Positions 48,045 through 59,539 of a DNA stretch of 64,000 nucleotides are shown piece by piece. Position 1 is the first letter of the stretch; every line of letters begins with the position of its first letter. Both the position numbers and the translations under genes were made by a program. Source of the DNA: Pyxicephalus adspersus (Eukaryota > Chordata > Amphibia > Anura > Pyxicephalidae); assembly GCF_032062135.1 (NCBI RefSeq), contig NC_092860.1, forward strand, positions 127,387,770 through 127,451,769. The letters are read 5' to 3'. Below the pieces are notes generated by a model. The model was not told the origin of the DNA, did no database searches, and worked only from the letters and a program-made list of their open reading frames with translations.

Positions 48045-48904
48045 CCCACATCACTAACTATAGCTGGAAATTACCAGCAGATACAGTACCCCATGTCATG
48101 TAGGTAGATACATCTTTATCTACATATTGATTTGCTTTTCTTTTGTTGAAGTTTACCTGTGATGACTCTAAATTTATCTCTGTGGAGTCCAACTCAAATA
48201 ACCCTATGACAATGAAAACATTCTGCTGTCACAAAGCAGAGGAATACTAAAAGTCTGACTGACAGCTCTGTATTTGTGATCATTGTAATAAATGTGTTTA
48301 TTCTATTACACCTAAATTACAGCGTTCCAAGATACACAAAACTACTCAACTACACAATTGTTATATGGCAGTAATGAAATATTAGCATGGCATACAACAT
48401 TTTCAAACGTGTCTGCTTCAAGTGAATTGAAAATGAATCACTGAATGTTAAGGTGAAACAGGAGAGAAAGTACACTGCAAAAACAATAGTAAAAACATCA
48501 ACAGTGGGGTAAATAATGTCATCATTTGATGACTTATGATTGCCAATGCTCAAATCCCCACACATTTCTATGAACTTTAAAAATTCCATTCCATAACCCT
48601 CTATGTCCTAATTTTGAGCCATTCTTTTGTAGACTTGCCTTTTTTTAGAGACATTACTTGCTTTGCCAGTCCTCTATTTTGGTATCTTTGTTCTCACCAA
48701 TTAGGTTAACAGGTTTAAGAACTCTGAGGTCTGGTATTACCTCGTTCATTCAGTGTATCCAACAAACAATCCTGACTTTGCTGCAGGAACTTGTTCTTAC
48801 TTTTCCTACCCAAACTCTTAAAGTCATTCAAAATCATGTTTGGGGACTGATAATTCCATGCCGAAATGACAGTCTTTGGTTTGCTGCAGCTGGTTTTGAG
48901 GTGT
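48040..48904. other. No gene seen
   Basis: Non-coding AT-rich sequence. Opposed open frames at 48658-48957 (plus) and 48715-48912 (minus) have no recognisable domain, and the first runs into the SINE. Confidence 0.5.
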
Positions 48905-48909
48905 GTTCT

Positions 48910-49222
48910 CAATCTACGGTGGCTCAGGGGTTAGCACTCCGGCCTTTGCAGCGCTAGGTCCCAGGTTCGATCCCTAGCCAGGACATTATCTGCATGGAGT
49001 TTGCAGGTTCTCCCCATGTCTGTGTGGGTTTCCTCCCACATCCCAAAAAAACATGCAGTTAGGTTAATTGGCTTCTCCCTAACAATTGACCCTAGGCTAC
49101 ATTAATCACATTTGACTATGGTAGGGACATTAGATTGTTAGCTCCTTTGAGGGACAGTCAGTGACTTGACTATGGACTTTGTACAGTGCTGCATAATATG
49201 ATGGCGCTGTATAATAATAATA
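48910..49222 (+). mobile_element. tRNA-derived SINE, near-complete, intact pol III boxes
   Basis: The A box tggctcagggg (48920-48930) fits TRGYNNARNNG exactly, and the B box ggttcgatcc (48964-48973) matches the tRNA T-arm consensus. Spacing is tRNA-like. The body is tgcatggagtttgcaggttc, gtgtgggtttcctcccacat, atgcagttaggttaattggc. The tail (attagattgttagctccttt, acagtgctgcataatatgat, ggcgctgtataataataata) matches the LINE-like tail at 42.7 kb. The intact promoter boxes and modest divergence make it the youngest-looking SINE here. It is not a functional tRNA gene. Confidence 0.9.
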
Positions 49223-49509
49223 ATCACTGTCGTGTCAAATGACTAACCTGTTTTCAGTTTCTTCTCTCAGAGTTGGATCTTAGTGTACAGGATTCAATCT
49301 GATACTGCGAAGAATCTTCTCTGTGCCTACTCAATGCCCTCAAACCTAAAAGCATAACAGATCCATACTTAATAGCTAGCAACTAATTGTTTTATTCCCA
49401 AACTTATCCCTGGTCTTTTACTATTTATTATTTTTAGGTTATTTAAGTTTTGTAATACAAGTTATTTAAGTTTTTAAAATACAATAAATGTACAGATAAT
49501 CTTTTAGGT

Positions 49510-50145
49510 ATATTGTTGTTGACATGAGTGGTTTGGCGTCCGGGTCTCTTCAAAAATCTGTATTCCGACCTACAGATAGCGATGTACACCTAGACCTGCT
49601 TTTATGTCTATTTAGTTATAGGGATCCTAACCCAACATTTGTTCTTAGCTCTGACCTGAATATTGGATGAATAGCTACTTATTGGCAGCAAGGAGAGCTA
49701 TGCTAGCTGCATGGATTCAACAACATCCACCTACTCTGTCCACTGTGATCTCTTCTGTATGAAGGTAATAAATGGAAGGAACAGATTGGAGGCCAACTGA
49801 GGGGATGATAAGGTAGTTACATGTTTTTTTCAAAAATGGCACAACTTTATTCTTTGTAAATTAAGTGCAGCTGATGATAGATTTAAATACTCTACATGGT
49901 ATATAACGCACAAAACTTTATGTTAGGATTGGGAGAATGTTCAATTATTCAATGTTTTACAGATGGGTTTATATTTGTTACTTTAATAGTCCCAATTTAT
50001 ATTAGTCGCAACTTAGTTCATAAGCGTAAAGGTTTTATTTTATTTCTGTAAGTTGTATGTTGAGTTACAGTATGTTGTATTTTCCTTGCTATATTTTGTT
50101 GTATATGTTTCCTACCTTTCTGCATGTATCAATAGATTAAAAAAA
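49510..50145 (+). pseudogene. L1-type retrotransposon 3' end (ORF2 C-terminus)
   Basis: From 49676 one frame reads LLAARRAMLAAWIQQHPPTL, then STVISSV, stops, then MEGTDWRPTEG. This resembles the extreme C-terminal region of L1-clade ORF2 proteins (aAArr.iAr.W....PPtl..w, followed by a Met-Glu-containing helix). In another frame the next part reads CFFQKWHNF, also typical. A 3' untranslated stretch follows and ends in an A-run at about 50139-50147. It has stops and frameshifts and is 5'-truncated, as expected for a dead L1 insertion. The upstream limit near 49510 is a guess. Confidence 0.65.
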
Positions 50146-50149
50146 AAGA

Positions 50150-50630
50150 TCTATATTCCAGCTCTGGTTTGCAGATTTTATGAAATTCCAAGAATATTAA
50201 ACTCCAAACCATGGTTCAGTGGTACAGGTGGTACAATACAGTTCAGTGCTAAAGATTGGTTATAAATAAGTGCCATAGGATAAAAGTTAAAAACTTGGGG
50301 AAATGGAATGCTTATCCATTTTAATATATTTATCTGGCAAACTAGACCAAAAAAGTTATTTTCCTCTAAAAAATATTTTTCGAGATTGGAAAATGTTGGT
50401 ACATAACTTTTTCAGAAAAGTGGGTAAATGTAATAATGGGTTGATGGCAGTGATGGCAGTTTACGTAACTCATGTCTTCTATTTGACCCATTACAGTAAT
50501 AGCTAACAAGTAAAAGCTTTTTTCCTTACAAGTAGACATTGCTGGTAGGGCTTGCAGAAGTAGTAGTTGTTGTTATACATTATTAATTTTCCTCTTCTGT
50601 CAGTCAAACTTACTATAATATCTTATTCTT
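50150..50630. other. No gene seen
   Basis: Non-coding. Small open frames (67-70 codons) have no recognised content. Confidence 0.5.
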
Positions 50631-50992
50631 TGCTTTCCAGGACTAGACAACGTCTAATAAAAGGTCTATAGTTTCCTCATTGTGTATCCAAAGGAAATGT
50701 GAATTGACGTTCTGGACTCCTGGTGATTTTCCTGCACTTCTCCCCTCTCCAGCTTCAAGCTTCTTTTTACACTCTGTAAATGGAAAGAGTTTATTATCTT
50801 TTCCTGTAAAGTTTTCCAACTATTCATCAGAGTAGTGAGGAAGAAGCAACATTAGGCACAGCCAGGCCTGTTAGAGGGCGAGGTGGAGAAATTTACTCTG
50901 GCTCCAGTATGAAATAATGGCTTTCTTATACCAAGCAACCTTGTTTTTATAGCTTTTATTGGTCTTGGAGATTCTCTGCTCTCTGCCTTCAG

Positions 50993-51127
50993 CTGTGAGT
51001 ACATTTCCCCTCCTGTAGCGTCTTCCCAGTCTCAGCCAACAGAACCATATTTCTGGCTACCGTGATGCTGCTACCGGTATTAAAGGCTGGCCCAGCCGCA
51101 TTAGTCAGAATGGAATCTTATCCTGAG
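50993..51127 (+). other. Weak candidate exon with start codon
   Basis: A polypyrimidine tract (attctctgctctctgccttc) ends in AG at 50991-50992, and a strong donor GAG|GTACGT follows 51127. An ATG at 51065 opens a frame of exactly 21 codons to the donor (MLLPVLKAGP...RMESYPE), so the donor is in phase 0. That frame is open back to 50999 with a TGA just before. The 135 bp interval is not fully open in any frame, so it could only be a 5'-UTR-plus-start exon. The stretch 50640-51127 is richer in GC and freer of repeats than its surroundings. No gene can be named, and it may be chance. Confidence 0.25.
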
Positions 51128-54100
51128 GTACGTCTTGTAATCTGTCACCATCATAATAAAAACTCCTAAAATCTATATGTAAAAAATACAGTTACTACAC
51201 AATGAAAGGCATTAAAGAAGCTACATGTGATGATATACCGTGAAGGAGTGGCAAACTAAGGGGGCTCCAGTGAAACTATGGCTCTGGCTTGGCTCTCGAT
51301 TGAGGTTCCTTCTGTTGTCACAATATAATAATTTATAATAGATTTTAGAAAATTGGGATTTAGAGGTCTGCAAACTGATGTAGGTACTGGGCAGAACATG
51401 TTGGATAGCTTAGGTCAGGTTGTGGCACAAAAAAAGCTACTCTGTAACTGGGGCCTGGTTTCTGATGTAATTTCAACAGTGGTGTCAATATTTTGAAATC
51501 TGCAGCTTTTAATAAAAGAATAGCTGGCGATTCTGCCATTACATATATTTTTATAGGCACTCTTATGGAGGGGCAACTTCCTCCTAATTTTGCTTCTGTG
51601 TTGTAGCCCTATCGCTAGACGTGGCGGTGCCGGCACACAGTGCACAAACAGGAAGCTGTTTCAGAGAAATTATTTATATCTATCGTTGAAACAATTGCAT
51701 GTTGAGAGAAAGAAACACAAAGTATTTTTATGTTTAAGGAAATATGTAACGATATTTATAGGAATAAAAAAGACTATTTTAGTAATTCATACATTTAGTC
51801 TTCTTCCGTCATACTAAAAAAATAAGCATATTTCCTTGAGGCACTACATAACATGTCAAAGTCAGAAGTATTCCCCCTGTGACCCAGACGTTGCTGCATG
51901 ACGAGGTCCCTTGTACACACATTTTTATTAAAAAAACTGAGAGGTGGCAGTATCTGCACTGAAAGTTAAGTATTTTTGACTCCAACATGATAGGGAGGTT
52001 TGAGCAAAAAATTATAGTGTATTTAATTATTAGTTAATATCAAGTTATTTTTTACCATCTGGACCTAGTGACCCAATGAGATGAATTCTCTACAATGTAA
52101 ACAACATATTTAATCTGAGTTGTCCCTGGAACAGGTGTCTGCATTTACAACTCGAAAACTTGGGTTTCACCAAATGTTTTGTCTTAGGGGCAATGGTGAC
52201 CAGAACAGGTAAACTGGGTGATTTTCCCCAACAGGGATATACAATAAAAACTTAACAAAAGGCATAATGCTTGCTTACTTAATCCTTTACATAACTTTTC
52301 ATTAATATATAATATGCAGTCTTTTTCCCAAGAACAAACCTGCTGGTTATGATTGGTAAGAAAAATGTCGTCTATGGAGACTTGTAAAGCTATGGCACTG
52401 CAGCCCCCAGTAGGAAGGTAACAAGCCTTTCCTATATTTTTACTCATCTTTCAGTAATTATCCTTTGCTGGTGACAGCTGGGATTTTAAAGATAGAAAGA
52501 TCCCTCTTAGTGTTATTGGAAGAGAGTTTCAGGTAATAAAGGAAACGGGTACACTAATGCAAAGCATACATATTAGACATATATTTGATCTGTAAAATGA
52601 TTGATGTTTCTCTGAACAAAAAATGATTGGGAAATTTAGGATGAGGATTACATTAACAAAAACATTCTAGACTGTTTTATTTTCTCAATATTTTTGCAAT
52701 AGCAATGGTTCTAGTGTCACAAAATAACCAGATTAACATTTTATAAGTAAAGATGACAGCTCTGTTGTCATCCATAGGACAAACATTTCTAAATAGTCAT
52801 ATGTAGGATATTTTATTTCATGTTGTAAAGGAGGTGAAGAACTATGTGACCATAATGTCTATTGATCAAATGAAAGACAATGAAAAAACAAACAATAAAA
52901 ATATGGAAATCTATCATTTTTATCCAGCCATGCCAATATATCTGGCAATTGCCAAGATGAGCATGCATTTTGCTCCCAAAAGAACCTTCAAACTGTCCGG
53001 AACATTGGTTTGAAAATATGTAAACTTATAAATCATCTCTACAAACACTCCCAGTACATTGACAGAAGAAGTCTCTCGTCTTTTTTGACCTTCTTGAAAG
53101 GTTACACGTCAATTTAGTTAAAAGTAGAGCAAGTTTATGACATGTCAATTAGTACATCCCAGCGTACCAAGGATTGTTCAGACATGAAGGCATTTCAGTG
53201 AAAAACAGGATTTGTCGGTCAGCAAGTCATTTTTCAGGTCACAGTTTGATAAAACATACTTTTGTATCAGTTTTACAAGAACAATGCCGTGGGCAACAGT
53301 TTCAGTGATTCTTTGTCTGTATGTTTTTGGAGCATAATCTTGCATACTTTGTTGCTGAAATATTTTTAAATGAACTTTTTGTTTCTGAGTCCTGTTCGGT
53401 GTTGCCTCTATCTGTTCATTCTTTTCTGGTGAAAAGATCTTTCTTTTTTTATATACTGCATATATATTCATTAGCAGAGCCTATACACTGGCAGGCATTG
53501 ACAATACAACATTGTACAATGCACAGGGAATGTCAGGACAAAATGTCTACATTTCTACAATACATGTATATTTCTCCATGTCTGTCCCTACCAGATGTAC
53601 AGAAAAATACCCAGATCAGTCAGAGATGCGTCCAGCCTGGCCAAAACAGGACTGGTGGTGCCAGCCCTGTCCATATCGAGTAGTGCCAGTCCCAATTTGG
53701 GGTTGCTCAGAACTGTTCAAGTGGGTCTGAATTATATGGGAGTAGCTGGTAGCAATGGAAATGACAGGCATTACAGCCGTGAGTTTATTTAAAATATGAC
53801 ATCTGACATTCTGTTTTGTAGTGAAATTTATTTTATCACGTCTATGTGCTGCCAAGTAATGCCCACTTCTCCTGATACCTGGTGGTCCATAGACAACCAT
53901 TGGCTTCTCTGTGACCCTGGACTGGCAAAAAGAACCTGGAAGTGTTCAGCTCTTAGCACTTCCAGGTTCACAGACAATATCCTGAGGGCAGTAGCTGGTT
54001 AAAGATACAACCTGGGGACTTATTTAATCCAACACAGTCTTATCTTTTAGAATATTTGGACAATGATGAGAATAAATTGTTTTTTGTGCACCCAAATGAT

Positions 54101-55026
54101 TTCATAAGCATTAGAATAAATATCCAACCATAACAAGTAAAACTATCATGTTTTTATTCTGTATTTATCTGCAGAAAATACATATTGTTTTTGCTATATA
54201 GACAGAAATTCTCTGGTATGACAAATTGCTCAGTCATGCATGTTGACCTCCATTTATTTGTGTTGTACAGCATGTCCTTTACTGTGAAACATGTTATACT
54301 ACTGTCATTATGTCACCAAATTATTCACCTGCTCAGGGCTGCACTGCCTATTTTGTTGCTTACGTTATGTTTTTAGGTCACCAATGAACAGTTCCACCCA
54401 ATACTAAGAAAAAGAAATTAAAACATAAACTTTCAGTTTATATTAGCTGATTCTTCTATGCAGACATTGATGTATGGCTTATCAGTATTTATTTTCATAC
54501 TGGGAAATTTTTCTCATCACACGATTCTTCAGAAGAATGAAAAGCTTTAGCCCTAAAATCTATTTAAATGGGTGCAACTATTGGACGTTAATACCACACC
54601 TGCAGATCAGGAGAAAGCCCAGGTACAAACTTACCTATTAGATAGTGCGTAAAGTGGAAGTAATTAATAAAACTCTACAATCAGACAGGTGGTTACTACA
54701 TAAAGAGGTGATGCCCCTTCTGCAGTAACAATTCTTACCTGCCTGATAGCCACCCAGATGTCAAATGTTGCTGAGCTGCTTGGGAATAGGTATCATAAGA
54801 GATATACAAAATATCTATCATTATCATATAGTTACCGGTATGTATTAAAAATAAATTGAGTATATTAATAAATGTAACTATTGGAATTTTTATTGGTTTC
54901 AGCCTTCTAAAATCTTGTGTACAGTAAAACCAGTTTAAGACTGGAGAATATTTACCAGCCATAGGAACCTATATGATATGCTGCAAGGTGACAACAACCT
55001 ATATGACTGGAGGAGAGGATTCATCA
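51128..55026. other. No supported gene
   Basis: Non-coding AT-rich sequence with one slightly GC-richer patch at 53590-53740 whose three overlapping open frames are unrecognised. A hairpin lies at 53932-53969. A 120-codon plus-strand frame at 53321-53683 has no recognisable domain. Confidence 0.45.
53932..53969. repeat. Perfect 13 bp inverted repeat, 12 nt loop
   Basis: gaacctggaagtg (53932-53944) is the exact reverse complement of cacttccaggttc (53957-53969). Confidence 0.9.
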
Positions 55027-55243
55027 GGCCTTGATTTATCAAAGCTCTCCAAGGCTGGAGAGGTTACACTTTTATCAGTGAAGCTAGGTGATTCAGCAAT
55101 CCTGGAATGGATTTTTTCTATTCTATTTACTAGTAAATGTTTTGAATCCTGGACCAGATCCATTCCAGGTTTGCTGGATCACCCAAGTTTACTAATGAAA
55201 GTGGATCCTCTCCAGCCTTGGGGAGCTTTATTAAATCAGGCCC
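55027..55243 (+). mobile_element. Palindromic MITE, complete copy
   Basis: 217 bp from ggccttgatttatcaaagct to agctttattaaatcaggccc, with both arms and a central ttactagtaaatgtt. A 138-codon frame at 54973-55389 spans the whole MITE, so it is not a host gene. Confidence 0.93.
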
Positions 55244-58200
55244 AAAGACTGAGGCAGGCATGTGACAAAGCTGTTACAGAGTATAGGTACATACATACCC
55301 ACATAACTCTTTACACAACCAAGGAATTTAATTGTTCTTTTTCCAAATCTTTACTATTTATTAAAAAGGATTCCTGGTGGGCATCTTAAACACAACCTAA
55401 CTGTAAGGACTATTATTAGAATAGCTGTACAAAAAGTTCAGCAAAACTTTACATACAAGTAATGCATTTAACAAAACGTTGGCTGAACTGACAATTGGGG
55501 ATTATGCATAGTAATGAAAAAAGTGCATGTGTTAGGATTTTGTGAATTAATATCCCCCAGCCTAGGGATCAGTTCCCAGTATTGGCCTTATCCAACACCA
55601 GCTAATTGATTACTTTTCCATACACCGTATGCCCTCTCCACATTTATATATCTGCCATGTCACATCTTTACTCCATTCTGGTACAATCATTTCCAGCTCG
55701 GGCAATAGAAGGATACATTACAATAAACGACCATAGAAGAGGGATGATATACACACTTTGTGAATGGTGAAAAATGTTTACATTCAAACGGGCTCTGAAG
55801 AACATTCCAAAAGAACAACATAAGCAAATTATAAATATGAGACATCTTTGGGGAAGTCTTTGAGGCAAAAGCAAAATGGGTTTTTGTACAGTCATTGAAG
55901 CAGAGATGATTAAGATTTCCTTAGAGACTATAGGTTGTAGCTGCATTGCCTTCAATCTGGATACCAGATGTTAGGAGGTTTATGAAAATAACACACTATA
56001 TAAAACATGCTAATAGGCTATTTACTGGAATATAAGAGGATTTCTAGTGAATTGTTCCTCATACAGACATTTAAAGATACAGTGAATTGTTTCTGCTATA
56101 AACAACATTTAATTCTGAGCAAACCCTGAGTGCCATTTATTTTGGAAAGTCTTGCTATACTGTATATCTTTCATTACAGCTCAGATTTATGTGTATGTGG
56201 ATCAGAATCTTTTAAATGGATGTTAAAGGTAAAAATATGTGCACCTTCAACATAATGTTTACAGAATCGGTGCCCCCCACTCCCCCATCCTAATCATCAA
56301 ATTTCTAAATGGAATCACAATGGTCAACTTTATAGGGCCCAGTCGCCCCGGGGCTTCTGCAAAGTCCTATTCTCCATGATGCTTTGAAGTTCAGTATGGG
56401 ATCTAGTCATGGACAATAATAACAATCTGTAAACTAATACATGCATTTGGGGTAGCCATGTTGCCAGTAATAGCATGGGTATAGTCACAAACAATAATAA
56501 AAATCTGTAACCCAATATAGGCACCTCGGGTAGCCATATTTCCAAATTTTAAAAACAAGCTAGGTAGACCAGACTAAAAATAAGGCTGGGAAGTGTAAGT
56601 TTTCATGTTGTGCTTAACATTTATAAGATTCCACTTAGAATCCACAATGTTTTTTTGACAGCTTAGGATGGCAATCATGCTTATTGCAGAGGAGACATCA
56701 CCTGCCCCTTTCTGCAGTAAAGTCCAGCCTGATTCAAAAATATAAAAGCAGAAAATGTGATGTAGATGGCGTTACTAGACATAATCTCCAAACATAAGGT
56801 GAACAGACAGCCTGATATCTGTACCCTGTCTTTTATAAAATAACAGAGAAAGCACAGAGATCTAAACTGTTCATTGTCAAAAAATAGAAAAAACTTTTGG
56901 TGGGTCCCAATGATTCATCCGTAAAATGAGCTTTATTTGTGCCATATAAAGGATCACAGAACAGCCACCTAGCCCTCTGATGGGCCTCTGGCACCTCACA
57001 AAAATGCCACTGTGCCAGGAAGGCTTTCCATTCTGGTGGGCCCTTCTTCTAACTTCTAGTGGGTCTAAGGTCCCCAGTCCAACCCTATAGACAACATATG
57101 AACATGCAGATCTTTGGCCAAGGTCTAAGATTACAGTCACTTGATCAATGGCCAGTAAAATGCTATCACCCATTTATCACCCATACACTATCAAGCTCAT
57201 TGGGGAATAAAACTGGATTAGTAAAGGAACAATAACAATACGTAGTTTGATGTGTGCAGATTTACCTGTTATTATATTGTCTTGTTCACACTTCCTCAAG
57301 GCATTTTATTAGTGATCCTATTTCTTGTCTACACATTAATGTCTATGAAGGGGTAAGTAGTTTTGCAAAAGAAAACTGGGTAGGGCATGGATCACTTACT
57401 ACACAAAAAAGGTTTGTGTTGTCATCCCACAGGAAGTTGGAGCTGGCAAATCAATAGGATCTCATGTACTCAGCATATGATTGTCAATTCTTACCACAGA
57501 AAAGAATATTAACCAAATCCAGTATTTTCTATTCCTTTCTTATAATCAGAGTTACTTACCAGTGTGTGTCACCTTACATCAACCAATCCCTCTCCCCATC
57601 AATGATACATTACCAAGGCCCCTAAAAGTGTGGATATGTAATTCTACCCAGTGTATGTTGTATGTCACTATCTTTGCACACCTCGTATATATTTATTGGA
57701 CTCCAGGTTAATGCATACCAAAAGCAGCTCACAGTGTGCAGTAAAATCAATGTAAACAAATTCAGTACAGGGGAGTCTGTATGACTGTGTGGGACTGAAG
57801 GGAGGGCTGGTGTTCAGCTTTATGGTAATTATTATGAAGGGATAAGATAATTAAGGGATATAAACCTAGCACTACCTGTCATAAATTCACAACATTTATT
57901 TGAGGGTGAGGTCAGTATTATCTGTGCACTGAAAAAAACAAAACCAAATCATATAAAAATGTAATATTAAGATTACAGAGTATACAGTGATAATGCACAT
58001 GTTTTCTGAAAACAATGGTGCAAGTATTTTGATTTTATGGAGACTGTAGGATGCAGAATATACTGTGTGACAATATGTTACATACAGTATATGTTTAGGT
58101 CTAGCTGTAGGTAGTATAGTCAAGGCTGAATCCCCAAAAGTGCTGCACAGAAATGTCTGAAAGATCTGGACAAATATCATACCTTTATTTCCTTTCTCAT

Positions 58201-58712
58201 CTGAAATGAATTCCTGCATACATAATATTAAACACTACACATTGCAGCACGTGGATCCTGCATCTCCGTCATCCATGTCACCACAAGACTTAGTGTCAAC
58301 AGGCAATGCTTTTATGTTTGTATTATTACTCCTCGAGTTCCTTTTACTTTGGCATGAACAAAGCTTATTAGGCATCTTATTGTATGCATTGAATGCTGAT
58401 ATTTTATTTTCCCATGGTTTGTCTGTTTAGTTAGCACCTGGGGCTTAAATGAAAAAAAAAACACTAAGGTTGATTTTAATTTATTAAAGTGCAATGTACT
58501 GACTCTGGGGCATAAACCAACAACAACAAACACAGCATAGAAAGACGTGCCTTAATTACCTATAGCCTTTAGTGATTCTATTGGTTAAATCAGGGTGTTC
58601 CTATGTCACTACAATAATGACATAAAAACTTCTTTGCAGGGCACTTTTATTTAAAGAATGCAAAAATATTGATTAAAGCATTACAAAATACATAATGTAC
58701 AATGGACATAAT
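55244..58712. other. No supported gene
   Basis: Non-coding. The stretch 56880-57085 (tggtgggtcccaatgattca, tggtgggcccttcttctaac, ggtccccagtccaaccctat) looks like an old hAT-type repeat end, but the other end and flanking duplications are not seen. A CT/AT-rich 107-codon frame (57896-58219 minus) is unrecognised. Confidence 0.4.
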
Positions 58713-58935
58713 GGCCCTAATTTAATAAAGTTCTCCAAGGCAGGAGAGAATACACTTTCAGAAGTGAAGCTGGGTGATCAAGAAAACATGGAATGGATTT
58801 TTAAAAATCATTTGCTATGTGCTAGCAAATGTTTTGAATCCTGGACCAGATCCATTCCAGGTTTGTAGGATCACCCAGCTTCACTTCTGAAAGTGTATTC
58901 TCTCCAGCCTTGGAGAGCTTTCATAAATCAGGGCC
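58713..58935 (+). mobile_element. Palindromic MITE, complete copy
   Basis: 223 bp from ggccctaatttaataaagtt to agctttcataaatcagggcc. The arms contain cagaagtgaagctgggtgat and atcacccagcttcacttctg, which are perfect reverse complements over 20 bp. The flanking base triplet aat occurs on both sides and could be a 3 bp target duplication. Confidence 0.95.
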
Positions 58936-58965
58936 AATGTGTAAGAGGTGGGGGGTATGTAAGAC

Positions 58966-59186
58966 AGGTATAGCAGGGCTGTGCCAATTTGGCCACCAGA
59001 TAATGACAACTGTCATTGTCCAGTGCCCTAATATACTTGTGAATTACTATACCTGTTATACAATAAAATATACTTTTCAATTACAGGTATGGCATGGTTT
59101 AGCCAATATTGCCACTGGATCATGACAGTTTTCATTGTCTGGCAGATGGATTGCCTCTGCCCTACTATACAAGTCAGTGACAGGTA
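58966..59186. repeat. Degenerate two-unit tandem repeat
   Basis: The unit at about 58966 (aggtatagcagggctgtgcc, aatttggccaccagataatg, cattgtc) recurs at about 59085 (aggtatggcatggtttagcc, aatattgccactggatcatg, cattgtc), offset about 119 bp. Confidence 0.7.
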
Positions 59187-59438
59187 TTATTGGATTATTT
59201 GAATGATTATTTGTATTATTGGATTAGAACTTGGGTTGCTGATATTCAGAGACACAATTTCAAGTCAGAATAGCTCAGACCCGAGTGGGAATATTTTCTG
59301 ATTTGAACCCTCACTAGTCATTATTAAATTTACATTTGCTAATATCCATAAAATGTTTTTTTTTCCAGTGTCTCTTTATATGACTGATTGGGGAGAAGAT
59401 TTTATATCTAAAAACATTTGCTCAATTTCTCTAGTATA

Positions 59439-59539
59439 AAATAACTAGAGATGGGTAAACTTGCATCAAACTTGAGTTTGGTTCTTGAAGGGTTTTTCAT
59501 GAACCAAACTCCAGCAAATTTATCCATCTCTAGTTATTT
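59439..59539. mobile_element. 101 bp foldback element
   Basis: The outer arms 59439-59459 (aaataactagagatgggtaaa) and 59519-59539 are reverse complements with one mismatch. The inner arms gagtttggttc (about 59474-59484) and gaaccaaactc (about 59501-59511) are perfect. The whole can form one bulged hairpin. A TA dinucleotide lies at both edges, as expected of a TA-targeting mariner-type MITE, but no transposase source is visible. Confidence 0.75.

Noticed and set aside
48910..48985. Possible tRNA gene from the A and B boxes
   Set aside because: No complete cloverleaf or acceptor stem can be drawn, and the unit continues into a SINE body and tail.
53595..53792. Cys/Pro/Trp-rich overlapping frames at about 53.5-53.8 kb as a small secreted protein
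   Set aside because: Three frames are open at once and none has a signal peptide or a recognisable cysteine pattern.
54973..55389. 138-codon frame
   Set aside because: It spans an entire palindromic MITE.
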